Shown: positions 8,248 through 16,391, numbered from the stretch's first letter. The stretch is DNA of 17,550 nucleotides from JBLIOB01 sp047639575 (GCA_047639575.1 JBLIOB010000066.1:1-17550); one strand, 5' to 3'. Notes: generated by a model not told the origin, from the letters alone. A program made the numbers and translations.

Positions 8248-9382
8248 AAAGAACATATTAATCTTTGTTGATTGGTTTCTTCCAGGTAAAAATGCCGGTG
8301 GTCCAATTCGATCTGTTGCTAATATTATTAAGCGATTCGAGTCAGATTTTAATTTTAAAGTTGTTACGAGTGCGTTTGATTTTGGAGCAAATGGCCCTTA
8401 CGCTGGGATTCTTCAAGATCAGTGGACAGACCATGATGGAATTAAAGTTTGGTATTGTAGTAAACCACCATCCATTGATTTAATTCGAACATTTATTACA
8501 TCGGATGTAGATGTGGTGTATATGAATAGTTTGTTTTCAAAGCCATATACTCAATTGCCTTTAAGAGCAATCAAGAAAGAAAATTTTCAGGGGAAAGTTA
8601 TTCTTGCACCGCGAGGAATGTTAGGTGCGGGTGCTTTAGAGATAAAAGCCACTAAAAAGAAAGCATTTTTAAAAGCAGCGAGGATCTTTAGGTGGTATAA
8701 ACGTGTAATTTGGCACGCCTCTACTGAGCAAGAGCAAAAAGAAATTCACAAGTATTTCGGGGAGAAATCTAAAGTGTTTGTAGCAGAGAATCTGGCGTCT
8801 CTGCCGGATTTAAAGACTAATTTGAAACCAATTAAGGTAGGAGGTGAAGCAATATTCGTATTCGTTTCAAGAATATCAGTTAAGAAAAACTTACTTTTTT
8901 GGATTGACTTGTTATCAAAGATAAATGCTGAACAGCTCACGTTAAAAGTAATTGGACCAGTTGAAGACGATGCATATTGGAAAGAATGCAAAACAAAATT
9001 TAGTGAATTTAACTCTAATTTTAAGCTGCACTATCTAGGTTCAATGGAACACGATGACGTACTGTTAGAGCTGAATTCCAGTCATTTCTTCGTTCTGCCT
9101 ACTTTGCATGAGAATTATGGTCATGTTATTGTAGAAGCTCTTGCAATGGGCTGTCCAGTGCTTGTTTCTGATCAAACCCCTTGGCGAAAGTTAAAAGAAT
9201 TGGGAATTGGTAGCGATATTTCATTAAGCAATTCCGATCTTTGGATTAGTGAAACGCAAAGACTGATTGACATTGAAGAAGAAGATTACCTCAAAGATTC
9301 AGCGTCTAGTGCCAGTTATGCAAAAGAAAAATTACAGGATCAGTCGATAATCAATAAAAACCGATCGCTTTTTGGAGAATAA
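8237..9382 (+). CDS. Glycosyltransferase family 4, probable TTG start
   Basis: This 381-residue GT-B glycosyltransferase is predicted to add a sugar during repeat-unit assembly in the cytoplasm. The N-terminus reads NTKKNILIFVDWFLPGKNAGGP; the PGxxAGGPIRS loop is typical of GT4 acceptor domains. APRGML lies mid-protein. FVFVSRISVKKN opens the C-terminal domain, and PTLHENYGHVIVEALAMG holds the EX7E pair E292 and E300. No ATG is available near the N-terminus. TTG at 8237 gives a natural beginning one residue before Asn-Thr-Lys-Lys and overlaps the upstream stop by 11 bases. Another in-frame TTG at 8204 would add 11 residues (CSKTGWWKIK) that do not look like part of the fold. The family assignment is firm, and the start is moderately sure. 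Confidence 0.88.
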   Translation: MNTKKNILIFVDWFLPGKNAGGPIRSVANIIKRFESDFNFKVVTSAFDFGANGPYAGILQDQWTDHDGIKVWYCSKPPSIDLIRTFITSDVDVVYMNSLFSKPYTQLPLRAIKKENFQGKVILAPRGMLGAGALEIKATKKKAFLKAARIFRWYKRVIWHASTEQEQKEIHKYFGEKSKVFVAENLASLPDLKTNLKPIKVGGEAIFVFVSRISVKKNLLFWIDLLSKINAEQLTLKVIGPVEDDAYWKECKTKFSEFNSNFKLHYLGSMEHDDVLLELNSSHFFVLPTLHENYGHVIVEALAMGCPVLVSDQTPWRKLKELGIGSDISLSNSDLWISETQRLIDIEEEDYLKDSASSASYAKEKLQDQSIINKNRSLFGE

Positions 9383-9941
9383 CGATACAAAGATACAGTC
9401 TAATTTAGCCTCATTTAATAATGATTGGTACAATCCTGGTAATCCGATTAAACGGTTTTTCTGGTATTTTTTCAATGTTACCATCATGCTGAATCCGTTC
9501 AATCCTTTTAGCGGCTTGAAAAAGTTTATTCTACGTTTGTTCGGTGCTAAAATTGGTCGGGGGGTGGTAATTAAGCCTAGAGTTAATGTAAAGTACCCTT
9601 GGAAGCTAAGGATTGGAAATCATGTTTGGATTGGAGAGAAAGTTTGGATCGATAATTTGGCAGAAGTAAAAATTGAGGATAACGTATGTGTGTCCCAAGG
9701 TGCAATGCTTCTCTGCGGAAACCATAATTATAAAAGAGCAGCATTTGACCTAGTTGCTAGGCCGATTAGACTAAAAGAAGGTTGCTGGGTAGGTGCATAC
9801 GCAGTGGTATGTCCTGGAGTTGTTTGCAAGTCTCATTCGATTTTGGCTGTGAATTCCGTAGCTACACACAGTCTGGATCCTTATTTTATTTATCAAGGAA
9901 ATCCTGCGGTTAAACTAAGAGAGCGAGTAATTCGAGAATGA
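9372..9941 (+). CDS. WcaF-like O-acyltransferase (left-handed beta-helix), TTG start
   Basis: This 189-residue protein is of the WcaF/colanic-acid acetyltransferase group, which transfers acetyl (or another acyl) groups from acyl-CoA to sugars in the cytoplasm. An N-terminal amphipathic segment (KRFFWYFFNVTIML) precedes LRLFGAKIGRGVVIKP. Imperfect hexapeptide repeats then build the beta-helix (IGNHVWIGEKVWIDNLAEVKI and onward). CGNHNYK contains candidate catalytic His118. The cap YQGNPAVKLRERVI closes the domain, and its GNPA element is typical. The only nearby start is TTG at 9372, overlapping the preceding gene by 11 bases. The next Met (about residue 39) would remove the conserved N-terminal segment. 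The gene ends in a 4-base ATGA overlap with the GT2 gene. Confidence 0.9.
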   Translation: MENNDTKIQSNLASFNNDWYNPGNPIKRFFWYFFNVTIMLNPFNPFSGLKKFILRLFGAKIGRGVVIKPRVNVKYPWKLRIGNHVWIGEKVWIDNLAEVKIEDNVCVSQGAMLLCGNHNYKRAAFDLVARPIRLKEGCWVGAYAVVCPGVVCKSHSILAVNSVATHSLDPYFIYQGNPAVKLRERVIRE

Positions 9942-10687
9942 AAGTATCTATAATCACAATTGCTTATAATTCTGAAGAAACGATTGAAGACACCATTAAA
10001 AGTGTGGTTAATCAGGACTATCCTGATATTGAGTACATAATAATTGACGGTAAATCTACTGATCGGACTTTGGAGATTGTCGAAAAGTACAAGTCTGGAA
10101 TTTCAATAGTTGTATCAGAAAGCGACCAAGGGATTTATGATGCGATGAATAAGGGCGTTTTAAAAGCTACAGGGGAGATTGTTGGAATATTGAACTCAGA
10201 CGATTTGTATGCGTCTAATGATGTTATTTCAAATGTTGTTAGAAATATAGAAGATGCTGAGTGCCTTTATTCGGATCTGGTATATGTTGATAGAAGTAAT
10301 ACAGATGAGGTAACGAGGTATTGGAAATCGGGAGAATATAAAAAGGGAATGTTTAAAAAGGGATGGATGCCCCCTCATCCAACATTTTTTGTTCGAAAAA
10401 CATGCTATAATAAATACGGACATTATTCATTAGCGTTAAAATCTTCCGCGGATTATGAGTTAATGCTGCGTTTCATTCATAAAAATGAAATATCAGTTAA
10501 ATATATGCCACTCACAACGATAAAAATGAGGGTAGGTGGACAGAGTAACGTTAGCGTTAAAAATAGGCTAGCAGCAAACAAAGAAGACCGTATGGCTTGG
10601 AGTATGAATGGACTATCTCCTGGTACAGCTACAATTCGAAAGCCCTTGTCCAAATTAACACAGTTTTTAAAGAAGGATAAACAATAG
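9938..10687 (+). CDS. Glycosyltransferase family 2 (WcaA-like)
   Basis: This 249-residue GT-A glycosyltransferase is the last gene of the polysaccharide operon. KVSIITIAYNSEETI (2-16) forms the first strand of the nucleotide-binding fold. DGKSTD (37-42) carries the first conserved Asp. SDQGIYDAMNKG and the metal-binding LNSDD (D88, D89) are hallmark elements of a subgroup common in exopolysaccharide clusters. PPHPTFF and SADYELMLRF mark the acceptor side and catalytic region. There are no membrane helices, so it probably acts at the cytoplasmic face on a lipid-linked acceptor. The start is ATG at 9938, inside the ATGA overlap with the acyltransferase, so the two are translationally coupled. 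The donor and acceptor sugars cannot be inferred. Confidence 0.93.
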   Translation: MKVSIITIAYNSEETIEDTIKSVVNQDYPDIEYIIIDGKSTDRTLEIVEKYKSGISIVVSESDQGIYDAMNKGVLKATGEIVGILNSDDLYASNDVISNVVRNIEDAECLYSDLVYVDRSNTDEVTRYWKSGEYKKGMFKKGWMPPHPTFFVRKTCYNKYGHYSLALKSSADYELMLRFIHKNEISVKYMPLTTIKMRVGGQSNVSVKNRLAANKEDRMAWSMNGLSPGTATIRKPLSKLTQFLKKDKQ

Positions 10688-10719
10688 AGAAGAAATCTCG
10701 ATCTTGAATTCTAGCGCAC

Positions 10720-10754
10720 AAAAAAAGCCTTCTGCAATTAAACGAAAGGCTTTT
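10720..10754. terminator. Bidirectional intrinsic terminator between convergent genes
   Basis: A perfect 9-bp stem (AAAAGCCTT at 10723-10731 with AAGGCTTTT at 10746-10754) has a 14-base loop. It is flanked by an A-run (10720-10726) that reads as seven Ts on the minus strand, and by T-rich sequence on the plus strand, including TTTTTT a few bases further on. It lies between the stop of the plus-strand GT2 gene (10687) and the end of the minus-strand outer-membrane gene (10773), exactly where a shared terminator is expected. Confidence 0.85.
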
Positions 10755-10772
10755 CATAAACTTTTTTGAATT

Positions 10773-11684
10773 TTAGAACTTCGCTCTCACTTTTCGAACT
10801 CCTCTTTTTCTGTTTCCTAACCAACCGTAAGATTGAGTATAGAAAGTGTTAAATCCTTTCATCAGGTAGCTGTACTTGAACTGAGTGTACAAATAGTTGT
10901 CATTGTGAGTTGGATCACCACGCTTACTTCCAACCACATAATTATCTATCGATGGAATGCCAGGAACATTTGCAAGTGCAGGGCGTCTGTTAGCCATAGC
11001 TTCCACTTCTGGTGAAAGACCTCCAGCATAAACAGAACTCACATCATCTAAATAGTCTGTTAATGTATGTGTCCAAGAAATTTCCCAGCCAAATCTATGT
11101 TTTCTCTTTTTGGTGAAAAAGAAACCAATTCCAACCGGAAGGCCCATTGCAATAGTGCTGTATTTAACTCCTTCTGTTTGCAGTGGTCTGAGCTTAGTAT
11201 ATTTTCCAGAAGCATCTAATGCTTTTGGGCTATGCATTATACCAGCTACACCTCCAAAGGCAAAGGCCTGAAAATCCAACGCATAACGACCTCTATTTCC
11301 TACATCGTTTTCGTTGAAAAAGTAAACTTCGCCTCTTGCGTATAAATCAAGCATGTCATTTCTGAAGTGTAAATTTCTACCACGTCTTCCTCGATTTGAA
11401 GATAGAGCATCGCTTCCTTGAATTCTAGCGTAATTTAATCCAACATTTACCGCAAACATATTGTTTATCCTATATCTGCCGAAACCACCAATAGCCCATC
11501 TAGACTGAGCGATTTTCATATCCGAAATAAAACCTCTTCTGGTTTTTTCGTCTCCACCCATTTCTCCTAGGTAGTTGGACAGACCAACTTTAAACCCAAA
11601 ATCGATTTTGTATTGAGCTTCACTACTCTTAGAGTTGAATGTGAAGCAAGCTATTCCCAGTAATATGTACAGTGCATTTCTCAT
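10773..11684 (-). CDS. Outer-membrane beta-barrel protein, DUF6089 type (paralogue B)
   Basis: This 303-residue protein begins with a signal peptide (hydrophobic ALYILLGIACFTF, likely cleaved after SSEAQ or nearby). It is followed by alternating hydrophobic/polar strands typical of an outer-membrane beta-barrel. The layout matches the DUF6089 family of Bacteroidota: KIDFGFKVGLSNYLGEMGG near the N-terminus, SSNRGRRGRNLHFRND in the middle, and DYLDDVSSVYAGG and KRGDPTHNDNYLY toward the C-terminus. The last residue is Phe, as expected for recognition by the BAM assembly machinery. The penultimate stretch RGVRKVRAK is unusually basic and is shared with the neighbouring paralogue. No function is established for the family that I know of. 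The gene lies 97 bases downstream of the paralogue on the same strand and may be co-transcribed with it. Confidence 0.82.
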   Translation of the reverse strand: MRNALYILLGIACFTFNSKSSEAQYKIDFGFKVGLSNYLGEMGGDEKTRRGFISDMKIAQSRWAIGGFGRYRINNMFAVNVGLNYARIQGSDALSSNRGRRGRNLHFRNDMLDLYARGEVYFFNENDVGNRGRYALDFQAFAFGGVAGIMHSPKALDASGKYTKLRPLQTEGVKYSTIAMGLPVGIGFFFTKKRKHRFGWEISWTHTLTDYLDDVSSVYAGGLSPEVEAMANRRPALANVPGIPSIDNYVVGSKRGDPTHNDNYLYTQFKYSYLMKGFNTFYTQSYGWLGNRKRGVRKVRAKF

Positions 11685-11781
11685 GATAACAAAATTAACT
11701 TTTTATTTCAACAATCTTTGATTTTTAAGCATTTTTTGACAAACACTAAATGCCGTCCATTAAACATTTAAAATCTAAGGT

Positions 11782-12702
11782 TTAAAATGGCGTTCTACCC
11801 ATCTTAGACTTAGCTCTAACAACTCTTACGCCTCTTCTTGGTCCGTTCTTAATCCATATGTGATATGGGTTTCCCCGAAGAACATAGCTAAATGAAAATT
11901 CAGAGAATAAATATGAATCATTGTGCGCCTGATCTCCTCTTTTCTCTCCAGCTTCATAATTATCTTCTGCAGGTAATTCTGATTGGTTTCCTAGCTCTGG
12001 TCTTCTATTCGCTAACAACTGACCAAGTTCAGAGTCGATTGATTCGTCTGCAGCATAACTTGTACTTACATCGTCTAAATAATCAGAGAACGTATGTCTA
12101 TAACCAAATTCCATTCCAAACCTGTAGCGTTTGGCATAAGTGAAGTAAAATCCTAAGCCTGTTGGCAAGGCAACTGTAACTGGACTGTATGATTTTGTTT
12201 GTCCCTCAGTCTTCAATTTACGAAGAGGAATATATTTACCGTCTAATTCTGCTTTTGGATTTGAATACACTCCCGCGATTCCTCCAAATACATAAGGTCT
12301 AAATTCTACAAGATATCTTCCGTATCCACCTACATCATAAGTCTGGTAAAAGTAATACTCTGCAGTTGCACCAAGTTCAATCAGGTCATTTCTAAAGTTT
12401 AGATTCCTCCCTCGTCTACCAGGGTTTGACGATTGAGCATCATCTCCTTTTATCCTAGCCCAGTGCATAGACCCTTTAATACCAATTTTATCATTCACCT
12501 TAACCCTGTAAAATGCCCCCGCTGCAAGACTAGTTTGATTTAATTTCATGTCCCAAATGAAATCTCGTCTGTTTAATTCATCACCACCCATGTCAGTTAA
12601 TGAGTTACTACCACCAATGGTGATTCCAAAATCTTTCTGATATTGTGCAAATACAGGCGATGCGACCAATAAAATTAGGAGCGGAGCAATAAATTTTTTC
12701 AT
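11782..12702 (-). CDS. Outer-membrane beta-barrel protein, DUF6089 type (paralogue A)
   Basis: This 306-residue protein has a textbook signal peptide (MKKFIAPLLILLVASPVFA, cleavage before QYQKD). It shares colinear blocks with the neighbouring gene at 10773-11684: a GGDE..RR.FI.DMK..Q block, a SSN.GRRGRNL.FRND block, a central GRY...F....FGG.AG block, DYLDDVS, ANRRP and KRGD..HND.YL. The two are therefore clear tandem paralogues of the DUF6089 type. The C-terminus RRGVRVVRAK continues with SKMGRTPF, ending in Phe like its neighbour but eight residues longer. By family it is an outer-membrane barrel of unknown function. It is divergent from the FabK-like gene, with a 154-base shared upstream region. 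The start ATG is well supported by the signal peptide. Confidence 0.83.
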   Translation of the reverse strand: MKKFIAPLLILLVASPVFAQYQKDFGITIGGSNSLTDMGGDELNRRDFIWDMKLNQTSLAAGAFYRVKVNDKIGIKGSMHWARIKGDDAQSSNPGRRGRNLNFRNDLIELGATAEYYFYQTYDVGGYGRYLVEFRPYVFGGIAGVYSNPKAELDGKYIPLRKLKTEGQTKSYSPVTVALPTGLGFYFTYAKRYRFGMEFGYRHTFSDYLDDVSTSYAADESIDSELGQLLANRRPELGNQSELPAEDNYEAGEKRGDQAHNDSYLFSEFSFSYVLRGNPYHIWIKNGPRRGVRVVRAKSKMGRTPF

Positions 12703-12856
12703 GAGTTTTCTATTTTTGTTTGTATGTAACAGCCTGGGTGATAAGCCTTGAGATATAAATTACAAAAAGATTGTCTTATTAATTGAAGTGAATTGTCCAA
12801 CGCATACAATTCAATGATGAAAAAAGCTATTTTCGTGATGAGAACAAATCTGATTT

Positions 12857-13807
12857 ATGAATCAAATAACCAATCTTTTCAATGTGCAATACCCAATCAT
12901 ACAGGGAGGTATGATTTGGTGTTCCGGCTGGCGTCTAGCGGCAGCGGTGAGCAATTCAGGCGGGCTTGGGATTATTGGGTCTGGGTCTATGTATCCGGAA
13001 ATTCTGGAAGAGCACATCATAAAATGTAAAGCTGCAACAAACGAACCTTTTGCTGTAAACATTCCTATGTTGTATCCAGATATTGATAAACACATTGCAA
13101 CAATAATTAAGCATAAAGTTCCGATCGTTTTTACATCGGCAGGAAATCCTAAAACTTGGACGTCAAAACTTAAATCTGAAGGTATAATAGTTGTTCATGT
13201 GATTTCGTCCGTTAAATTCGCTGTAAAAGCGGAACTAGCTGGTGTTGATGCGGTAGTCGCTGAAGGATTCGAGGCAGGAGGACATAACGGAAGAGATGAG
13301 ACGACTACGTTTTGTTTAATCCCAATGGTGAAAAAGGCGATAAAAATTCCTTTAATCGCGGCAGGTGGAGTTGGTAGCGGTAATGCAATGCTAGCAGCAA
13401 TGTGTTTAGGTGCGGATGCGGTTCAGGTAGGTTCAAGGTTTGTAGCGTCTGAAGAGTCTTCAGCTCATGAACTTTTTAAGAGTAAAGTTGTTGAATCTCA
13501 AGAAGGAGACACTTTACTCACATTAAAAGAGCTGACTCCAGTGCGTTTACTCAAAAACCCATTTTTCAATAAAGTAATGGATGCTTACGAAAATGGGGCT
13601 TCGAAAGATGAATTAATTGCACTTTTGGGACGTGGAAGGTCAAAGAAAGGTATGTTTGAAGGAGATATGGAAAACGGAGAATTAGAAATTGGTCAAGTAG
13701 CCAGTTTATTAGACCAAGTAAAGCCTGCGAAAGAAATCATTGAAGATATGATGAGTGAATTCGAGAACAGTAAAAATGAATTAACCAACAGCAAATTTCA
13801 ATTTTAA
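12857..13807 (+). CDS. FMN-dependent NAD(P)H oxidoreductase of the FabK / nitronate monooxygenase family
   Basis: This 316-residue TIM-barrel flavoprotein carries PIIQGGM (14-20), SGGLGIIGSG, FAVNIPML, EAGGHNG (139-145, with candidate catalytic His143), IAAGGVGSG and DAVQVGSRFVAS, which are FMN-binding elements of the family. The C-terminal EGDMENGELEIGQVASLL resembles the corresponding part of FabK-type enoyl-ACP reductases. Two roles are therefore possible: reduction of enoyl-ACP in fatty-acid synthesis, or oxidation of nitronates. I cannot separate them from sequence alone. ATG at 12857 begins directly before the conserved first strand. An upstream out-of-frame ATG at 12793 is not the start. 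Only two bases separate this gene from the following M16 peptidase, so they are likely co-transcribed, although a functional link is not obvious. Confidence 0.88.
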   Translation: MNQITNLFNVQYPIIQGGMIWCSGWRLAAAVSNSGGLGIIGSGSMYPEILEEHIIKCKAATNEPFAVNIPMLYPDIDKHIATIIKHKVPIVFTSAGNPKTWTSKLKSEGIIVVHVISSVKFAVKAELAGVDAVVAEGFEAGGHNGRDETTTFCLIPMVKKAIKIPLIAAGGVGSGNAMLAAMCLGADAVQVGSRFVASEESSAHELFKSKVVESQEGDTLLTLKELTPVRLLKNPFFNKVMDAYENGASKDELIALLGRGRSKKGMFEGDMENGELEIGQVASLLDQVKPAKEIIEDMMSEFENSKNELTNSKFQF

Positions 13808-13809
13808 GT

Positions 13810-15054
13810 ATGATTGAATTCGACAAATTTGTCTTAGACAATGGATTAAGAGTTTTGGTGCACAAAGACAAATCGACACCAATAGCCGCTTTTAATATTT
13901 TATATGATGTAGGGGCTAAGGATGAAAGCCCTGAGCAAACAGGATTCGCTCATTTATTTGAGCATCTTATGTTTGGAGGGTCGGTCAATATACCGAGCTT
14001 CGATACGCCATTACAGGAAGCTGGCGGACAAAACAATGCATTTACTTCAAATGATATTACCAATTACTATTCAACTTTACCTGTTGCAAATTTAGAGACT
14101 GCGTTTTGGCTTGATTCGGATAGAATGCTAAGTCTGGCTTTTACCGACAAAAGTCTTGAAGTTCAAAGAAGCGTAGTGATCGAAGAATTTAAGCAGCGTT
14201 ATTTAAATCAGCCATATGGAGATGTGTGGTTGTTGTTGCGGCCACTCGCGTATCAACATCATCCATACCGGTGGGCAACAATTGGAAAAGAAATAAAGCA
14301 TATCGAAGATGCAGTAATGGATGATGTGAAAGCGTTTTTCCATAAACATTACGGTCCCCAAAACGCCATATTATGCGTTGCAGGTGATGTTGAGCTAAAG
14401 GAGGTGAAAGAATTATCTGAGAAATATTTTGGTGACATTCCTAAAAGAGACAAGTACGTTCGAAATTTAACTCAAGAACCTGTTCAAGAGGAATATAGAG
14501 AGCTTGTTGTTGAACGGGATGTTCCAGCTAATGCTATTTATAAAGCTTATCACATGAGCGCGAGAGTAGATCCGGAGTTTTATACAGTAGACCTGATATC
14601 AGATGTTTTGTCTAGAGGGGACTCATCTAGATTGTATAATACCCTGGTTAAAGAAAAAGGACTGTTTACCGAAATAGGTGCTTTTGTTATGGGTAGCCAC
14701 GATAGAGGTTTATTTGTGGTTACTGGCAAAACTGCCGAAAATGTAGATGTAAGAGAAGCTGATTTGGCTATCGAAATTGAGCTGCAAAAATTAGTAGATG
14801 AATTGGTTACAGAAGAAGAACTTCAGAAAGTTAAAAACAAGTTTGAATCATCCAAGTTATTTGGAGAAATGAGTGCACTTAATAAAGCAATGAACTTATG
14901 CTTTTATGAGTTGTTCGGAGACGCGAATATGTTGAATGCAGAATTTGATAAATACAATGAAGTTTCAGCTGCCGACATCAAGAATTCTGCTGCTATTTTG
15001 TTTAAGAAAACGAATTGTTCAAATCTATTTTACCTATCTAAACAAGAAGGTTAA
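13810..15054 (+). CDS. M16 family zinc metallopeptidase, catalytic subunit
   Basis: This 414-residue protein is of the M16 (pitrilysin/processing-peptidase) family. It has the inverted zinc motif HxxEH as H48-L-F-E51-H52, with the third ligand expected in VIEEF (E125 or E126), followed by the usual N-PYG segment. The C-terminal half is a second, non-metal-binding M16 domain, with SRLYNTLVKEKGL acting in substrate cleft formation in related enzymes. Single-module M16B enzymes of about 420 residues work as dimers, often with an inactive homologue. The next gene is such a homologue. No signal peptide is visible: MIEFDKFVLDNGLRVLVH starts straight into the domain, so a cytoplasmic location is suggested, although many Bacteroidota homologues are periplasmic. 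The start is two bases after the flavoprotein stop. Confidence 0.92.
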   Translation: MIEFDKFVLDNGLRVLVHKDKSTPIAAFNILYDVGAKDESPEQTGFAHLFEHLMFGGSVNIPSFDTPLQEAGGQNNAFTSNDITNYYSTLPVANLETAFWLDSDRMLSLAFTDKSLEVQRSVVIEEFKQRYLNQPYGDVWLLLRPLAYQHHPYRWATIGKEIKHIEDAVMDDVKAFFHKHYGPQNAILCVAGDVELKEVKELSEKYFGDIPKRDKYVRNLTQEPVQEEYRELVVERDVPANAIYKAYHMSARVDPEFYTVDLISDVLSRGDSSRLYNTLVKEKGLFTEIGAFVMGSHDRGLFVVTGKTAENVDVREADLAIEIELQKLVDELVTEEELQKVKNKFESSKLFGEMSALNKAMNLCFYELFGDANMLNAEFDKYNEVSAADIKNSAAILFKKTNCSNLFYLSKQEG

Positions 15055-15083
15055 TTAAATCACTTTAAAATACTGATTATTAA

Positions 15084-16358
15084 ATGATTGACAGATCAAT
15101 AATACCTGAATTGAGTCCGATTGAATCGGTGAGATTACCACAGCCTAATATCAGTGAACTCGATAACGGAATCCCCGTGTATACATTCGATCTAGCAGAT
15201 CAAGAATTAGTGAAAATTGAAGTTGTATTCAAGTCAGGGTCAGCCCATGAATTAAAGGAGTTAATTGCCGACTCAACAGCTAACATGATGAGACATGGAA
15301 CTACTTCCAAAACGGCCAGGGAGATTGCAAATAAAATCGACTATTTGGGTTCCTTTTTGGAGTACAGTGTAGGGAAAGATTTTACGTCATTTTCTTTATT
15401 CTGTTTGACTAAATATGTAGAAGATTCATTAGGTATTTTTGCAGATGTATTGATGAACCCTACTTTTCCTGAAGATGAACTAGAAATTCAATTAAGAAAC
15501 GACCTGCAAAGCTTCCAGGTAAATTCGGATAAAGTTTCGGTGATTTGCAGAAAGAGTTTTGGTGAAAATCTGTTTGATTCGAATCATTCCTATTATAGTT
15601 CAATAACTGATGAAAGCTTCAGTTTGAAAGCGTCTTCACTTCAAGATCATTACAATTCTAAGTACAACCTTAAAAATGCTGAAATATTCGTTTCGGGTTT
15701 TGTAAAAGAAGATGTTTTTAAAGCTTTGAATGCTAATTTCGGCAAATCATTTTCATTGAATTCAGATCATTCTAATATCGAAGTCGCCAACTCATCATTG
15801 CCTAATTCAGTTTTAATCAAGAAAGAAGGCGCTATCCAGTCGGCTATTCGAATTGGTAAATTACTTCCATTCGGAAGAACTTCGGACGAGTACATACCAT
15901 TCACATTATTGAATACGGTGTTAGGCGGGTACTTCAGCTCTAGACTGATGGCGAATATTCGAGAAGACAAAGGGTATACATATGGAGTAGGATCGGGTGT
16001 GATAGCTAATTTAGCAGCTACAACTTTTCTTATTTCTACCGAAGTAAATGGAGATGCCACTCGGGCAACGATTGAAGAGGTTCACAAAGAAATTAAAATC
16101 TTACAAGCTGAACTTATTGATGATGATGAGCTGAATAGAGTAAAACAGTACATTGTTGGCTCCTTTCTTAGAAATTCTGATGGTCCTTTTGATATTTGTG
16201 AGCGATTTAAATCCACTCATCTTTTCGGAATGGACTATGATTATTATCAAAAGTATCTAGCTCGAATTCAGGCAATTAGTGCGCAAGAGTTGAATGACCT
16301 GGCGAATAAGCATTTACAAATTGATGAAATGCTAGAGGTCGTAGCTGGTAAAATTTAG
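15084..16358 (+). CDS. M16 family peptidase-like protein, non-catalytic partner
   Basis: This 424-residue M16 homologue follows the catalytic gene by 29 bases. Where HxxEH would lie, the sequence reads ELKELIADSTANMMRHGT, so zinc ligands are absent and it cannot hydrolyse peptides alone. The C-terminal domain keeps the family's Arg/Tyr substrate-binding element REDKGYTYGVGSG (R293 and Y300). This division of labour (one subunit with the zinc site, the other with the Arg/Tyr pair) is the known arrangement of heterodimeric M16B peptidases such as mitochondrial processing peptidase. I infer a heterodimer with the product of 13810-15054. No signal peptide is visible. The ATG start is unambiguous. 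Confidence 0.9.
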   Translation: MIDRSIIPELSPIESVRLPQPNISELDNGIPVYTFDLADQELVKIEVVFKSGSAHELKELIADSTANMMRHGTTSKTAREIANKIDYLGSFLEYSVGKDFTSFSLFCLTKYVEDSLGIFADVLMNPTFPEDELEIQLRNDLQSFQVNSDKVSVICRKSFGENLFDSNHSYYSSITDESFSLKASSLQDHYNSKYNLKNAEIFVSGFVKEDVFKALNANFGKSFSLNSDHSNIEVANSSLPNSVLIKKEGAIQSAIRIGKLLPFGRTSDEYIPFTLLNTVLGGYFSSRLMANIREDKGYTYGVGSGVIANLAATTFLISTEVNGDATRATIEEVHKEIKILQAELIDDDELNRVKQYIVGSFLRNSDGPFDICERFKSTHLFGMDYDYYQKYLARIQAISAQELNDLANKHLQIDEMLEVVAGKI

Positions 16359-16391
16359 GATTCCTAATTATTTTCGTTTGATCATTTAGCA

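Noticed and set aside
11690..11697. Minus-strand TAATTTTG matching the Bacteroidota -7 promoter consensus TAnnTTTG, just upstream of the barrel gene starting at 11684.
   Set aside because: It lies only five bases from the start codon, so the transcript would be leaderless, and no TTG lies at the expected -33 distance. Chance matches are common in AT-rich gaps.
11729..11753. Weak inverted repeat GCATTT...AAATGC between the two minus-strand barrel genes.
   Set aside because: Only a 6-bp AT-rich stem with a 13-base loop and no T-run; not enough for a terminator call.
12711..12718. Plus-strand TATTTTTG matching TAnnTTTG, upstream of the FabK-like gene.
   Set aside because: It sits about 140 bases from the start codon, overlaps the start region of the divergent gene and has no -33 element at proper spacing.
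12793..13029. Plus-strand 78-codon open frame overlapping the start of the FabK-like gene in another frame.
   Set aside because: The overlapping frame at 12857 encodes the conserved flavoprotein from its first residues; the 78-codon frame has no recognisable protein features.
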